A program made the translations under genes and the position numbers. Of a stretch of DNA of 64,000 bases, positions 23,593 to 36,300 are shown in pieces. Numbering within the stretch: the stretch's first letter is position 1; each line of letters starts with the position of its first letter. The stretch comes from Aegilops tauschii subsp. strangulata (Eukaryota > Streptophyta > Magnoliopsida > Poales > Poaceae): contig NC_053035.3 in the NCBI RefSeq assembly GCF_002575655.3, positions 498,944,601 through 499,008,600 of the forward strand, written 5' to 3'. A model generated the notes under the pieces. The model saw nothing but the letters and a program-made list of their open reading frames with translations, was not told the DNA's origin and ran no database searches.

Positions 23593-26500
23593 TCAAGCAT
23601 CTCCATAGGCGCCGGTGGAGTCGTCCACACCGCCATCGCCACAACTACCCATCGGAGTGTCACCTCGAAAAGTAGAGGACGCACCACGGAACATCCTCTT
23701 CCTCTCCGCGATGTCCTCCTTGTAGTCCTTCCACCATTGCAATTGGTCTTCATCCATGTCCTTCTTGGACATCATCATGTGCTCCTTCTCTTCCACCATG
23801 AGTTCTTTCCATACCTTTGCCTGTTTGAGCTTGATCATCCTCTCCTCCAAGTCGGCCTTGCGCTTTGCTTCTTCACGCTTTGCTTCAACTTGTGCAAGCT
23901 TGACCTCTTTCTTCTTCTCGGTGATAAGAAGCTTCGTCTCCAATGTCTTCGTTGTCAATTCCTCTCTTGCCTTCATCATGTGCTCCATCTTCTCCCTTAG
24001 GCTTGACGCCTCTCCTTCCATCTTCATCCTTAGCTTGCCCTTCTTGGTTCCATCGGGCTTGCCCAAGTTCCTCTCCTCCTCATCTTCACTATCATCCATC
24101 CTAAGCATTGCCGATTTCTTGGGTGCGGTCTCTTGATCCCTCAACTTCCACTTGTCAAAGGTTTGAAGAATTGCCAAAGCATGCTTAAATGGGAATGGCT
24201 TGCCCTTGGAAGCGGCCATCTCCTTGTACCTCATGCCGGCAATTGTCTCCTATCAACCACACATAATCACATAAGAACCCACCACTAGCATAGTACACAC
24301 ACATAATCAAAATAGTGAAGAGATATGTGTTGGAAATATGCCCTAGAGGCAATAGTAAAATGGTTATTATTGTATTTCCTTGTTCATGATAATTGTCTAT
24401 TGTTCATGCTATAATTGTATTAACTGGAAACTGTATTACATGTGTGAATACATAGACCACAACATGTCCCTAGTAAGCCTCTAGTTGACTAGCTCGTTGA
24501 TCAATAGATGGTTATGGTTTCCTGACCATGGACATTGGATGTCATTGATAACGGGATCACATCATTAGGAGAATGATGTGATGGACAAGACCCAATCCTA
24601 AGCATAGCACAAGATCGTGTAGTTCGTTTGCTAAGAGCTTTTCCAATGTCAAGTATCGTTTCCTTAGACCATGAGATTGTGCAACTCCCGGATACCGTAG
24701 GAATGCTTTGGGTGTACCAAACGTCACAACGTAACTGGGTGGCTATAAAGGTGCACTACAGGTATCTCCGAAAGTGTCTATTGGGTTGGCGCGAATCGAG
24801 ACTGGGATTTTTCACTCCGTATGACGGAGAGGTATCTCTGGGCCCACTCAGTAATGCATCATCATAATGAGCTCAATGTGACTAATGAGTTAGCCACGGG
24901 ATCATGCGTTATGGAACGAGTAAAGAGACTTGCCGGTAACGAGATTGAACGAGGTATTGGGATACCGACGATCGAATCTCGGGCAAGTAACATACCGATA
25001 GACAAAGGGAATTGTATACGGGATTGATTGAATCCCCGACATCGTGGTTCATACGATGAGATCATCGTGGAACATGTGGGAGCCAATATGGGTATCCAGA
25101 TCCCGCTATTGGTTATTGGCCGGAGAGGTGTCTCGGTCATGTCTGCATGGTTCCCGAACCCGTAGGGTCTACACACTTAAGGTTCGGTGACGCTAGAGTT
25201 GTTATGGGAAATAGTATGTGGTTACCGAAGGTTGTTCGGAGTCCCGGATGAGATCCCGGACATGACGAGGAGCTCCGGAATTTTCCGGAGGTGAAGATCG
25301 GTATATTGGACGAAGGGTATTGGAGTCCGGAATAGTTCCGGGGGTACCAGGCTATGGCCAGCATGTCCGAAAGGGGTTTCGGAGGCCCCGGCAAGCGTTC
25401 GGGGGCCTTATGGGCCAAGGGGAAGGGGCAAACCAGCCCACTAAGGGGCTATGCGCCCCTCCCAACCCCTCTCACGTAACCAGGAGAGGTGGGGGCGCCA
25501 CCCCTAGGGCAGCCGCCCCTCCCGGCTTGGGGGGCAAGTTTCCTAGGGGGTAGGGGCGCCCAAACCCATCTAGGGTTTCCCCTGGCCGCCGCCTCCTCCT
25601 CTGGACCCATCTAGAGGGGCCGGCCCCCTCTCCCCTTCCCCCTATATATATTGAGGGGGTGGGAGGGCAGCCACACCCTTCCCTTGGCGCAGCCCTCTCC
25701 TCCTCCAACTCCTCCTCCTCCTCCGTAGTGCTTAGCGAAGCTTTGCCGGAGAACCACGAGCTCCATTGCCACCATGCCGTCGTGCTGCTGGAGTTCTCCC
25801 TCAACTTCTCCTCTCCCCTAGCTGGATCAAGAAGGAGGAGGCGTCCCCGGGCTGTACGTGTGTTGAACGCGGAGGCGCCGTCCGTTCGGCGCTAGATCAG
25901 ATCCTCCGCGATTTGAATCGCCGCGAGTACGACTCCATCAACCGCGTTCTTGTAACGCTTCCGTTTAGCGATCTTCAAGGGTATGAAGATGCACTCCCTC
26001 TCCCTCGTTGCTAGCATCTCCTAGATTGATCAACAATATGTACTCACATAGTCACTCTCCACGGTTCCACTAGGTGGTGCATCCCTCACTTGGTCCACGG
26101 CCGCACTCCAACGAGCACAAGCGGGCTTCATAAACTCCCACCGGCCTTGAAGCGACCGGTAAGTGCGAGAGATGAACCCACTATTCTTCGGCTTGATCCT
26201 ACAATAGTTGTCCTCGATCCTTTGCCAATACCGTTTACCGGTTTGATCGGCGCCGGTGCTTGCATCCATCCCACAGCTGCCCAAGCACGAACCAAGAGGA
26301 TATCTTCCGCCTCGGTGTAGTTTGTCGACCGCGCGTGTGGGCGGGAAGCGGCGGTGAATGCCTCCTCCCCTATCTCGGCCACCTCCTCCTCGTCATCCCC
26401 TTCATCCTCCTCATCTTCCTCCAAGTCGTCACCAACCCTAAAGGGTTCTAGAGGCGGAGCCCCGAGGTCCACCTCCGCGTCTTGGAGGAGGTCCATGAAC

Positions 26501-26899
26501 GAGGATGGGGTTGCCATTTCCTCGAACACCTCCTGCGCGGCGGGAGGAGGTTCGGCGACGGCGGCGGGCGGGGCCGCGGGCTTCTTCTGCGGCTTCTTCA
26601 CGGCCGGGGACGAGCCGGCGACCTTGGAGGAAGCCCCTCGCGGCCCACGGGAGGCCGCCTTCGGCCGGCTCTTCTTGGGGGCGGGCGCCGGGGCGGGGAC
26701 GGGGGCCGAGGGCGGGAGCCCGGGAGGCGGGAGGAGGCGGTGCGAGGCCTGCCCGCCGTCGCTTGGCCCCGACGTGGGTCGCCGCCACCACGTCGGCCAC
26801 GGTCGGGTGCCGGGCGGGTGCGGGGGCGGGGGCGGGCGCGGCGGCGGGCGGGGCAGGCGCGGCGGCGGGCGGGGGCGCGGCGGCGGCGGAGGCCTCCAT
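23593..26899 (-). pseudogene. Harbinger Myb/SANT-like protein gene, NAM-associated C-terminus
   Basis: Minus-strand gene. Exon 1 runs from an ATG at 26899 to 26048 and exon 2 from 24249 to 23593. The donor (GTGAGTACAT) and acceptor (TTGATAG) are clear and the junction reads SDY then ETIAGMRYKEMAASK. Order of parts: a Pro/Ala-rich N-terminus, an acidic stretch (DDLEEDEEDEGDDEEE), a Myb/SANT-like domain (RSTNYTEAEDILLVRAWAAV, GKRYWQRIEDNYCR, RTYRSLQGRWEFMKPACARW), then a long charged coiled coil (LREKMEHMMKAREELTTKTL and on). The coiled coil resembles the NAM-associated C-terminal domain of plant Harbinger ORF1 proteins. Such proteins are thought to bind element ends and recruit transposase. 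Exon 1 has frame changes near 26275 and within the Pro/Ala-rich part around 26660, so this copy is not intact. Confidence 0.75.
24328..26035 (+). mobile_element. Solo LTR (Copia, BARE/WIS/Angela-like)
   Basis: Begins TGTTGGAAATATGCCCTAGA and ends AACA, flanked on both sides by ATATG (24323-24327 and 26036-26040), a 5-bp target duplication. The length, 1708 bases, is normal for this LTR class. No internal region is present, so two LTRs have recombined. The last part lacks a segment usually found just before the end, so the LTR jumps from CTAGATTGATC straight to AACA. It sits in the intron of the Harbinger Myb-like gene, in the opposite orientation. Confidence 0.85.
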
Positions 26900-27900
26900 G
26901 GCCGGCGTGGGGCAAGGCGGCGGGAGGAGCCGGGGAGGCGTGGATGAAATTTCCCTCCCGCGCGAGAGGAAAGAGGAGTGCGGGTTGGGGGGAGTTTTTC
27001 CTCCCAACCCTCACTTCTACAGGTTGGGAAACAGTTTGAGGGTTGGACCTTTAATTTTTTTTTACGGGTTTAAGGGTTTAGAGGTTCTAGTCTACGGCTT
27101 TTTTCCGGCGAAAACTGTAAAAAAGCAGTTATTTTTAGGAGTTTGAGGATTTGAGGGTTTGAGGGCTCTATACTTGCTCTCAGTCCGGGCGAGCGCCTGG
27201 TCTCCCGCAGCGCGCGTGGCTGGCTGCCGTCGTTCCCAGCTACCGGGTCGTCTGCGTGGTGTCCGGCTGCTCGTGGCCAGCAACATGCGTTCTTGTCGTC
27301 ATGGTCTGCCTGTCGTGTGCGTAGTGTACAGCTGCCCGTGCGCGTTGTGTACTACAGTACTTGTTTCGAGGGTTTGTTATGCGTACTGTTCTAGTTCTAA
27401 ACGTGTGTTAGCTAGAAGATTTAGTAGTCTATATGTAATACTTTGGAACGTGATAAACTAACCACTATGATAATGATATAAATATGATCATACAAGTGTT
27501 GCACATATTTCTACGGCTTTTGTACGCACAGATCAGTTTAGCTAAGAATTTTTTTTATTGAAGTACATATATATGCAAAACATCAGTGAACATCTTTAAA
27601 AAAAATCGGTGAACTGATTGCCTTTTTACTTAGATATTCAGGACATTCACATAGTGCCTAGGGGCAAAATGGTCTATTTACCTCACACTTAACACCGTGG
27701 GTGACAAAAATAGACGGCAATGTCACCGAGGGAACAAAATAAAGTTTGAGTGTCAAAATGGAAAGAAAATTTTGTTTTGGACCAAAAAGAGAAGGAGATT
27801 TTAAGAAAGGGCCAAATAAGGAATTCTCTCTTAGAGGCAGGGAAAGGCTCCGATGGGGCGCCCCAGGCCCTCCTGCAACATGTCAAGGGGAAAAAAATTA

Positions 27901-28110
27901 TATGAGACCAGGTCTCATATTTAGCAGGTGAGACCCGCCCTGATGGATGACACGTGGCATTCACAAATCACAAAGCATCTAATCTCTCTCCCCCCCCCCC
28001 CCCCCCTGATTTCAGGTGGAGGGTGGGGTAGATGCTTTATGATTTGTGAATGCCATGTGTCATCCATCAGGATGGGTCTCACCTGCTAACCCGTGAGACC
28101 TGGTCTCATA
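27901..28110. mobile_element. Fold-back MITE (210 bp)
   Basis: Almost perfect hairpin. The left arm runs TATGAGACCAGGTCTCAT... through GCATTCACAAATCA...AAGCATCT, and the right arm is its complement, ending TGAGACCTGGTCTCATA. A poly-C tract (about 27990-28006) lies in the loop. Each outer end is itself a small palindrome (GAGACC/GGTCTC). Family not assigned. Confidence 0.8.
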
Positions 28111-29039
28111 GAATTCTTTTCCATGTCAAGGTGCACACTCTTGCACTTAATAGGTAGCACAATACACTTGAGCAAACTGGTGCGCAACCCTGACACTTCC
28201 CCAAAGTCTTTGAGAATAGGACAACACATCTTGCTCAGTTGGGTGCGGTTTAACTTCAAAAGATAGGTTTTTCTTTTATTTTATACCAGGGAGAGTTTAG
28301 GGCTAAAATAAATACAAATAAAATTCTAAGATTTGCAGAAAATTTCGCATAAATACCTGGGCTCGTATGTAACCCTGTGAACTTTTTGTTCCGCCCTAAA
28401 TGCAATCTTTAGAAAATATTATTTTTACAAAATAGTTAATTTGAGTATTAAAATATTTCTCAATTGACTTTAAAATTCCAAATAGTTTTCTAATAATTTT
28501 TCCTAACACTTTTATTTTGAAGAAGTCATGTTATCTTGCCGCTTAATATTTTTCTTGAGTGGAAAAACTATTTGAATATTGCAAAAATAGAATCCAAAAC
28601 TGCAAAGAAAATATGATATGCATATGAATGAATAGTAAGACATCGAAATTGAAAATTGGGATGTTACATGTGTATGGGTTATTCCGTCAATTTGGTCAAA
28701 CAATGTGCCGGTAGTTGCACCTGGAGTTGGGCAAGCAAGTCGAATGACTACTCTCGATGTTCCTGCTCCGAACAACAAAACCGTGTGAACTCCTAGTTAT
28801 CTTGATGAACTTTGTGCTTTCCTATGCATGCAACTGTGCTTTTGTAAACTTGCTATGCTTGAGAATGTTGTGTGCTTGAGAACATTGTGTTTGTGTGCTT
28901 GAGACATTGTGTTTGTGTGCTTGAGACCATAGTTTGTTATGTATGTTCTGCAATGATGTTTGGCTATAATGTGGCAACGATTGAGTCATTTGGGAAGTGA
29001 TATTTGTGCTATATATATGCGGGATATTATTTGTATATG
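28111..29039. other. AT-rich stretch with a minisatellite
   Basis: No supported gene. At about 28856-28930 there are three to four copies of a 21-24-base unit GTGCTTGAGAACATTGTGTT. Otherwise AT-rich and not recognisable. Confidence 0.5.
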
Positions 29040-29830
29040 TGATTTGTTACGAGGCTTTGCAAAGTGCAATACCCAGCTAAACATTGTTATCGAGTGTAGC
29101 ACTCGGCAAAGGTGCCACATGGCACCACCTGGTATCTTGGTGGACTCTTTGCTGAGTTGGACGGGGCGGATCTCGACAAACATCACAACCTCAGATTTTA
29201 CTGGACATATATTTGCCGAGGACGGAACTCGGCAAATGTCAAGAACTTGACAACTTTGCCGAGATACAGAGTTGTACTTCGCGGACTGTGCCAGCCTTTG
29301 TCGTGTGGTACAGAAAGAATGTCAACGATGCTGCCATGCCACGCATCGGTCAACCATAAGACACGTTTTGCCGAGTACAATGTCGGCAATCTCGGCATAC
29401 TTTAAATCTCGGCAAACATCGATGTCCACATGTCATCTGCTCGTGTGTCCATGTTTGCCGAGTAAGTCCGCCATAGATACTCAGCGAAGACGACATCTCG
29501 GCACACTTTGGGCGCCACGTGTTGCGCTCCGGGGCCTCCGAATTTGCCGAGTATCTATGGAAGGCTCTCGGCAAAGTGGCCTGCCACGTGGTTGCCACCG
29601 TCTCCGTCCGGCCTATCAAGTGCCCTTTTTTGCCAAGTGCCCCGCCTAGGGCTTGGCGAAAGGTTTTCCGAATCCCCGATAGATGGCTCTTGGCGAAGTG
29701 GCATTTGCCTGAAGGGTTTGGGCCGAGCACCTTGAGCCGAGAACTACACTAGTCAAACACGTTGCCGAGTGGAAATTGGCTTTCGCCGAGTTTTCCTGGA
29801 ACTCGGGAAACTCGGAAATTCAAGTAGGTA
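29040..29830. mobile_element. CACTA-type subterminal repeat field (GCCGAG motifs)
   Basis: Dense copies of CTCGGCAAA and TTTGCCGAG in both orientations, within an otherwise random-looking sequence. This is the pattern of the subterminal regions of one large grass CACTA group. Related motif clusters occur at 32459-32720 and 38880-39075. No convincing terminus can be fixed here. Confidence 0.7.
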
Positions 29831-30577
29831 GCCCCCTGTCCATGTCTCATGCATGTATTTCACCTGTATTTGTTCTGATTGCACTCTTGGTAGTCCAAAG
29901 TATTTGTCGCCCTGGCCTGGACGTCGCTCTCCTCCGAGAAACTTGATAAGACGATGCCGATCGGCCGGCCTAGTGGATGCAAGGAAGACATGGTACGCAT
30001 GCTAGTCCACTTGTCACTGTCCTTGAATGTTCATGCTGTAGGCACATTATTATTGTTGTCCTGGTCCTAAGATGTCACTTACAGTGGTTCAGACTTTTAT
30101 GTCTACTAGAGCAATGCCCGTGCGTCGCAACGGGATATAATAGTTTTGTTAAAGCACATCTAAATGTGATCTAAGTATTGCACATCTAAGTCCTATGCCG
30201 TTGATATACTATAGTATGTTAGCTTGTGTCTACCTTATATGTTGATCAGAAGTGATTTACCTGCCCATACTATGCAATTGTGTAAATAAATAATTATCAA
30301 ATTTTGCCTGTGATTTACTTTATATTTTGATCAGAAGTTTGGTGAGTAAATTAAAATGAAATTGGTTTAGAAGGTAAGTAAATTAAGATGATGATTATTA
30401 TACAGGGATGGTTGGACGAAGAGGTTGTAGAAAGAAAGGTGAAACGGGAATTTTACGTTTTTTTTTAAGTGGTAGAGATTAGTTTGGAAAACGTACTTCC
30501 TCGATCGCACAACTAGAAGCACGTACGCCACTATACTATTCCCAGTGGAGCCCTCATCACAACTCAGAGCAACAGCA
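29831..30577. other. Upstream region of the lectin kinase, with a Mutator-like MITE
   Basis: About 30104-30480 starts ACTAGAGCAATGCCCGTGCG, continues TCGCAACGGGAT and ends near TAAGTGGTAGAG, a terminus pattern I associate with Triticeae Mutator-like MITEs. That leaves only about 100 bases of non-repeat sequence before the ATG at 30578. A weak TATA-like CTATACTA lies at about 30533. Confidence 0.5.
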
Positions 30578-33243
30578 ATGGCTGAGCTGAAGCTATGCTT
30601 GTGCTTCTTGCTCCTCTGTGTACATGTCCATCATGCGACCGCTATCTCGTTCAGCTACAACTCCTTCCGCTCCGGTGATTTCAGAGAGGAGGATGACGCG
30701 ATGGTCACCGACGGCAGGATTGAGCTCGTTGGCGACGAGGCCGGCGGTCGAGCAAGGGGCCGCGTCCTGTACAAGCAGGCGGTGCAGCTCTGGGACGGCG
30801 TCAAGGGCGAGACGGCCAGCTTCACCACGAGCTTCAACTTCAGCATCCAGTCCCTGCCTGGCCGGAGCAGCACCCCCGGGCACGGCATGACGTTCTTCGT
30901 CGCGCCCTACATGCCCGAAATGCCGCAGGAGTCCTACGACGGCTGCCTTGGGCTCTTCGACGAGAAACATGCCCCGAAGAACGGGACGACGATTATCTCG
31001 GCCAACGCCTCCGGCAGCGCCAGCTTCGTCGCCGTAGAGTTCGACACCCACCGTGACGCGTGGGACCCCAGCAGCCGGCACATCGGCGTAGACGTGAACA
31101 ACGTCGACTCACGCGGCAACTTCAGGATCTTGCCGGAAGGCAGCCTCGTGGACGCCGGCGTGATGTCTTCGACGGTGACCTACGACAACGCCACGTCGTG
31201 GCTGGACGTCGTCCTCCGCGTCAGTGGTGCCAAGTATGCCCTCGGCGCCACCGTCGACTTGCGAAGCTTGCTGCCGGAGCAGGTCGCGTTAGGCTTCTCG
31301 GCGGCCACCGGTGATGCCTTCGGCAGCAGTCACACGTTACTCTCGTGGTCCTTCCACTCCACGCTCCCGACAAGGAACTACACGGCCCTCCCATCTACCT
31401 CGTCAACCAAGAAGGCCACCCTACCACTCATAGCCGGGGTTGCCGCCGCAGCCGTGGTGGCGCTCCTGCTCGCGGTCACCGTGGCGGTGCTGCTCCGTCG
31501 TGCGAGCAGGAGAAACAGGCAAACAGACGACAAAGACATGCTCGCCGGCGACATGACTCCGGACTCCCTCGATGCCGACGGCGATGAGCTCGGTTCCAGC
31601 ACGGGACCCCGGCCGATCCCGTACGCCAGCCTGGCGGCGGCGGCGAGGAACTTCGCGGAGGAAGGGAAGCTGGGGCAGGGCGGATCCGGGTCGGTGTACC
31701 GGGGCCACATGAAAGAGCTCGGCGGCCGCGATGTCGCGGTCAAGGTATTCCTGCGAGGGGCGTCCTTGGAGGGGAGGAAGGAGTACAGGTCGGAGGTCAC
31801 CATCATCAGCAGACTGCGTCACCGGAATCTTGTGCAGCTAATCGGCTGGTGCCATGGCCGCAGGCGGCTGCTGCTGGTCTACGAGCTCGTCCACAACGGC
31901 AGCCTCGATGGGTACCTCTACAGCAACACCAAAAACGACGTTCTGACTTGGCAAGTTAGGTACGCATGCTTTGAGCCACGTGCACATCCATATCGTTCCA
32001 GTCCTATTCTTTACTTACTTTTCTACCTTGACTAAATGAACTAGTCCCTCTCCCATAATATAAGAATGTTTTTGATACTACGTATGCTGAAAATACTTAC
32101 ATTACAGACTAGAAAAATCGTCGTATCATTTGAACTGTCCTTTTCTAGCTTTGATTGAGTCCATTGAGATCTAAGTTCTTGGTCGATGCTAGTATTTCTT
32201 AGGCTTTTCTTAGCATTACTACTATTTGATTATGCGGTTTCGATATTTCTTAGGCTTTTTCAATGGGTGTCGCTAGGTCTTAGTCGACTAAGATTTAACC
32301 AAGTCTCCATCAAGTGACATAATATGCTAGAGAGAAACAGAAAAACTGAAAACAAAATTTTGCATGGATCGCAATGTAAGATCTCACGAATATAGAATCA
32401 ACTGAGACACTAGACTTAGCAAGACTGTTTTCCAATAATAACATGTCTTGCTTTTTTCACTATCAGAACTCGGCACTTTACCGAGTGCCCGGCAATGGGA
32501 GAAATGCACTCGACGAAAGGTTTGCTGAGTGTTAGACTCGTCAAAGGGAACTCGACAATGAAATAGTCTAGACGGAACAGAGTCGAATGTAAAAGAAAGG
32601 CACTCGACAATGAAATAGTCTAGACAGAACAGAGTCGAATGGTGCCATAGCGGTAGTTTGCCGAGTGTTGCACTCAGCAAAAGTTGAGGGGGTTTCTTGA
32701 GTGTTACACTTGGCAAATCATTTTAGCATAATTAAAGAAAACGCGGGCGACCTCAGCCTAGCCCAACAATCCTACATGGGGTCGCCAGGATGCCTGGCGG
32801 CGTGTTGGGAAGATCATCACGGTAAGGATCCCCTCATGCATCTTCGGTTGTGCGACATAAGCAGAGGGCAACGGTCGCGGGGTCGCCATCGAGCTCGGTG
32901 GAAGTGGCTTCAAGCCCAACAAAGCTCCACCTCCATTAGGATAAAGCCGTCGCGAGGTCGGGCCCCTGGATGCACCGGAGATGGCCGCTGCCACCGCGCG
33001 TAGCTGCCCCATGAAGAGAGAGGTTATGGCCGTGCATGCACGTCTATTCACTGTCTCTGGGCGTTGCTGGCCCCTGAGGAGGGAGCAGCTGGCTCTAAGA
33101 TGAGAGTGAGCATCATGGTCAAGCGAGTGACACGACCGCGGGTGAAATTCTAGGAGGCGGCCCTAGATGTTCGGCAGTGGTAGTGACATCATGCCCCCAT
33201 GGTCTTTGGCGACGTCGTCTCAAGAATAGAGCAGCGATTGGGT

Positions 33244-33310
<67 letters not shown>

Positions 33311-36300
33311 AAAGAAGGGAGAGAGAGAAGAGAGGACGGAGAGCGTGAGGGAGAGGGAGAGGGAGAGAGGAATAGGTAGCCATTGGATCTGTGGGAACCA
33401 ATAGATACCCCGCGCGTTGCCGCGGGATTTCTTGTGGTATGCTGGTATGAGAAAGGAAGAATTAAAATGCACATTGCAACTGTTGGCATAATGCACAATA
33501 TGCATGAAAATAATTGAACGGGCAAATAGGCCCGATGGTAGTAATAGTTTTTTCGTGTAACTTAAAGCCTCATATGCTTGATACAGAAGGAAATAGTAAG
33601 GTTTTGGATCCAATGACCGCGTCAGATTATTTTGTAAACATGGGAAAATAATTTTATCATCAATAAATATGGCATGCAAGATACATGGGCAAGATGGAGA
33701 TTCTATAACATGTTTGATAGATAAGGGGGAACTTACTTTAGCACCTTGACGGGTTAAGACTTGAGATTGTAGAAGCTACAGTACAGAAACCACTCCAAGG
33801 GAGATCAACAATCCAATTCGTATATAAAGAGGAAAGTGATACTGAAAACGAAAAGTAAAATACCAAAATAGCTACCTACCTAGCTGCAGTCACCAACAAC
33901 AGCGGCAAAGCAATTATTACATTGCTTGACTAATGGAGTATACAGTATGCTGTCCAGAACCACAAATGAAATAAACGATGTGATAAATGGCGACACATGC
34001 ATGTTTAGAAGTCAGTTACCAGAGGCATTGCATGCATGCGTGTTTAGAAGTCAGTTACCAGAGGCATTGCATGCATGCGTGCATGAGCTTCGTGCAGTTG
34101 TTCCCAAGTGTAGATCCGATGGTTGTCGTACACTAATCTAGTGTATCCAACGGCTAAATTCATTTGGGTGATATGGCTCAAGGAGAAGCTAGAGAATTCC
34201 TAGTAGTGGGGGCTAGCTATTTAGATATAGTAGATGTCTGTGGGAATGAAACGGTGGGGAGGTATGATCCATGGAAGGGTGTCTTTACCCAGTGTCTCTG
34301 AAAATGCACATGAAAACATGTTTGTATTTTCTTTCTCCTCTTTTCTCTTCTTTCTTTTCTTTCTTTTCTTCTCTTCCTTTTTGTGTAAGGCCTAAATATA
34401 GACTCACTAAACACAAATAGGAATTTGTTAAAACATTTTCTTGAACTGTTTCACGGACCTGCAGTTCAAAATTGAATTATATTAACTAAATATCTAGGAA
34501 ATGCACTTAATGACTTAAATATAGCAAATGGTTAAAAAATGCTAAATTACATGTGTCATGTAATGGTGTATTTCGAATGTAGAAAAAAGAATCATGGCCA
34601 CCGGATGAAGCAGGGATCGCTTCACCTTTAAACCTGATTTGTTCCCTTCTAAAACCACAATTCTTTCTAGGAGATGCAACTTTTATGAATCCTTCTCAAA
34701 TTTTTACCACAGTTTCTAGGGGTCATATAATGAAACCTTCCCAAATTTGATGTTTTTTAGAATTCGTTCGCATTTTCAGAATTAAAAAACCAATAACTTC
34801 CATCTTTGCGGTCAAGTCTTGGCATCCTAATGTTTGAAATTTCTTTACTTTTTGGGGGATGGCTTAAACATAGACAGAAGAATAGAAATAGGATCTTTCA
34901 ACCCTATTTTACCAACCTTTCATGCCCTTATAGTTCAAATTTTAATATATTCACTAATACTTAGAAAATGCACTTGATTACTTAAATATAGCAAACAGAC
35001 CCCGAAAAATTTCTAATTTTGACATGGAACATCTCATGGTGTATATTGTGTAGAATTTTTTTCAAGGTCAATAGATGAAGCATCAATCACCTAGCCTTCA
35101 AATGTGATCCATTCCCTATTGAAACTATGATTCTTCCTTGGAGATGGTTCGATTTCTAAGGAGTTTACGTCACAACTTTTACGGAAGTTTCTCAATTGTT
35201 TACCACCGCCTTTAGGGATCATATAATGACATGCCAAGTTTGATGTTTCTTGGACTTCGTTTGCACTTTTAATAAAAAACAAAAAACCAATAACCTACAT
35301 GTTTGGGACAAGTCTTGACACCTTCATGTTTGGAATTTCTTTTATTATTTTTTAGTATAGCCTAAACATAGACTCAAGAATACAAAGAGGATTTTTCATA
35401 GACGGTCCACACTCATACACGACTAAAAGCTATGAAAGCAAGTCAAGCAGTGCTAGATGATGATAAAATAGAGGCACATCCTTCTTTTGTAGAGTTAATT
35501 CTTGGATTGGACATTCTAGCGGCATTCAGAACTTAGTCGGAGTGCTTGGATGAAATCTGATTTTGCTTGATTGTGCCCTTACTTTTGTTATCAGATACCA
35601 GATCATTCTTGGACTGGCGTCTGCCGTGCTGTACCTCCACCAAGAATGGGATCAATGCGTCGTCCATGGTGACATTAAGCCGAGCAACATCATGCTGGAC
35701 GAGTCCTTCAACACCAAGCTAGGCGACTTTGGCCTGTCGCGGCTCATCGACCACGGCATGAGCTTGCAGACAATGACCGCCATGGCTGGTACCCCGGGCT
35801 ACCTCGACCCAGAGTGCGTCATCACCGGCAAGGCGTCCACGGAGTCCGACATGTACAGCTTCGGTGTCACGCTGCTGGAGATCGTGTGCGGGCGGCGACC
35901 GATGGCGCCGCCCAGCGCCGGTGCGAGGGACGGCCAGGTGTTCCGGCTGCTGGAGTGGGTTTGGGACCTCTATGGCAGGGGCGCCGCCCTCGACGCGGCT
36001 GACGAGCGTCTCGGCGGCGTGTTCGACCGGTGGGAGATGGAGAGGGTGGTAGCCGTTGGGCTGTGGTCCGCGCACCCAAACCCAAAGATGAGGCCGGCGA
36101 TGAGGCAGGCCGCCGAGGCGCTGCAGTCAAGGAAGTTCAGGATGCCGGTGCTGCCGCCCAAGATGCCGGTGGCCGTGTACCTGCAGCCTTTCGGAGATTC
36201 CGCCATGGAGTACGGCGACAGCACCACCACGGTCGGGTCCGGGGTTACCACGCAGCTGCAGTACTCGTCGACCAGCTGTACAACAGCGACGCAATCTTCA

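Larger units (their letters stand above)
23220..27179. mobile_element. PIF/Harbinger element
   Basis: The 5' end GAGCATGTCTAATAGAACCC and the 3' end GGGCTCTATACTTGCTC form a terminal inverted repeat. TCA flanks both sides (23217-23219 and 27180-27182) as a 3-bp target duplication, as expected for this superfamily. Without the nested solo LTR the element is about 2.25 kb. It carries only the Myb-like gene, with no visible DDE transposase, so it would depend on another copy to move. The 5' subterminal region contains a strong palindrome at about 23310-23372. Confidence 0.85.
22740..27833. mobile_element. Large element bounded by ~170-bp inverted repeats
   Basis: 22740-22910 (GAGAGAATTCCTTATTTGGC, then a TTTTGACA...CAAACTTnATTTTGTTCC stretch) is matched in reverse complement by 27660-27833. 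The identity is imperfect but extends about 170 bases. The class is uncertain: the long inverted repeats suggest a Mutator-like element, yet no target duplication is visible. No transposase is seen. Most of its length is a nested Harbinger element. Confidence 0.7.

Noticed and set aside
26354..27146. Long plus-strand ORFs (up to 213 codons) opposite the Harbinger Myb-like exon 1
   Set aside because: Shadow frames of a Pro/Ala/Gly-rich, very GC-rich exon on the other strand.
30545..30577. Extended start of the lectin kinase at 30545
   Set aside because: The codon there is GTG, not ATG. The ATG at 30578 gives a normal signal peptide directly.
33119..33679. 186-codon Ser/Leu-rich minus-strand ORF
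   Set aside because: Created by the (GA)n microsatellite in the lectin-kinase intron.
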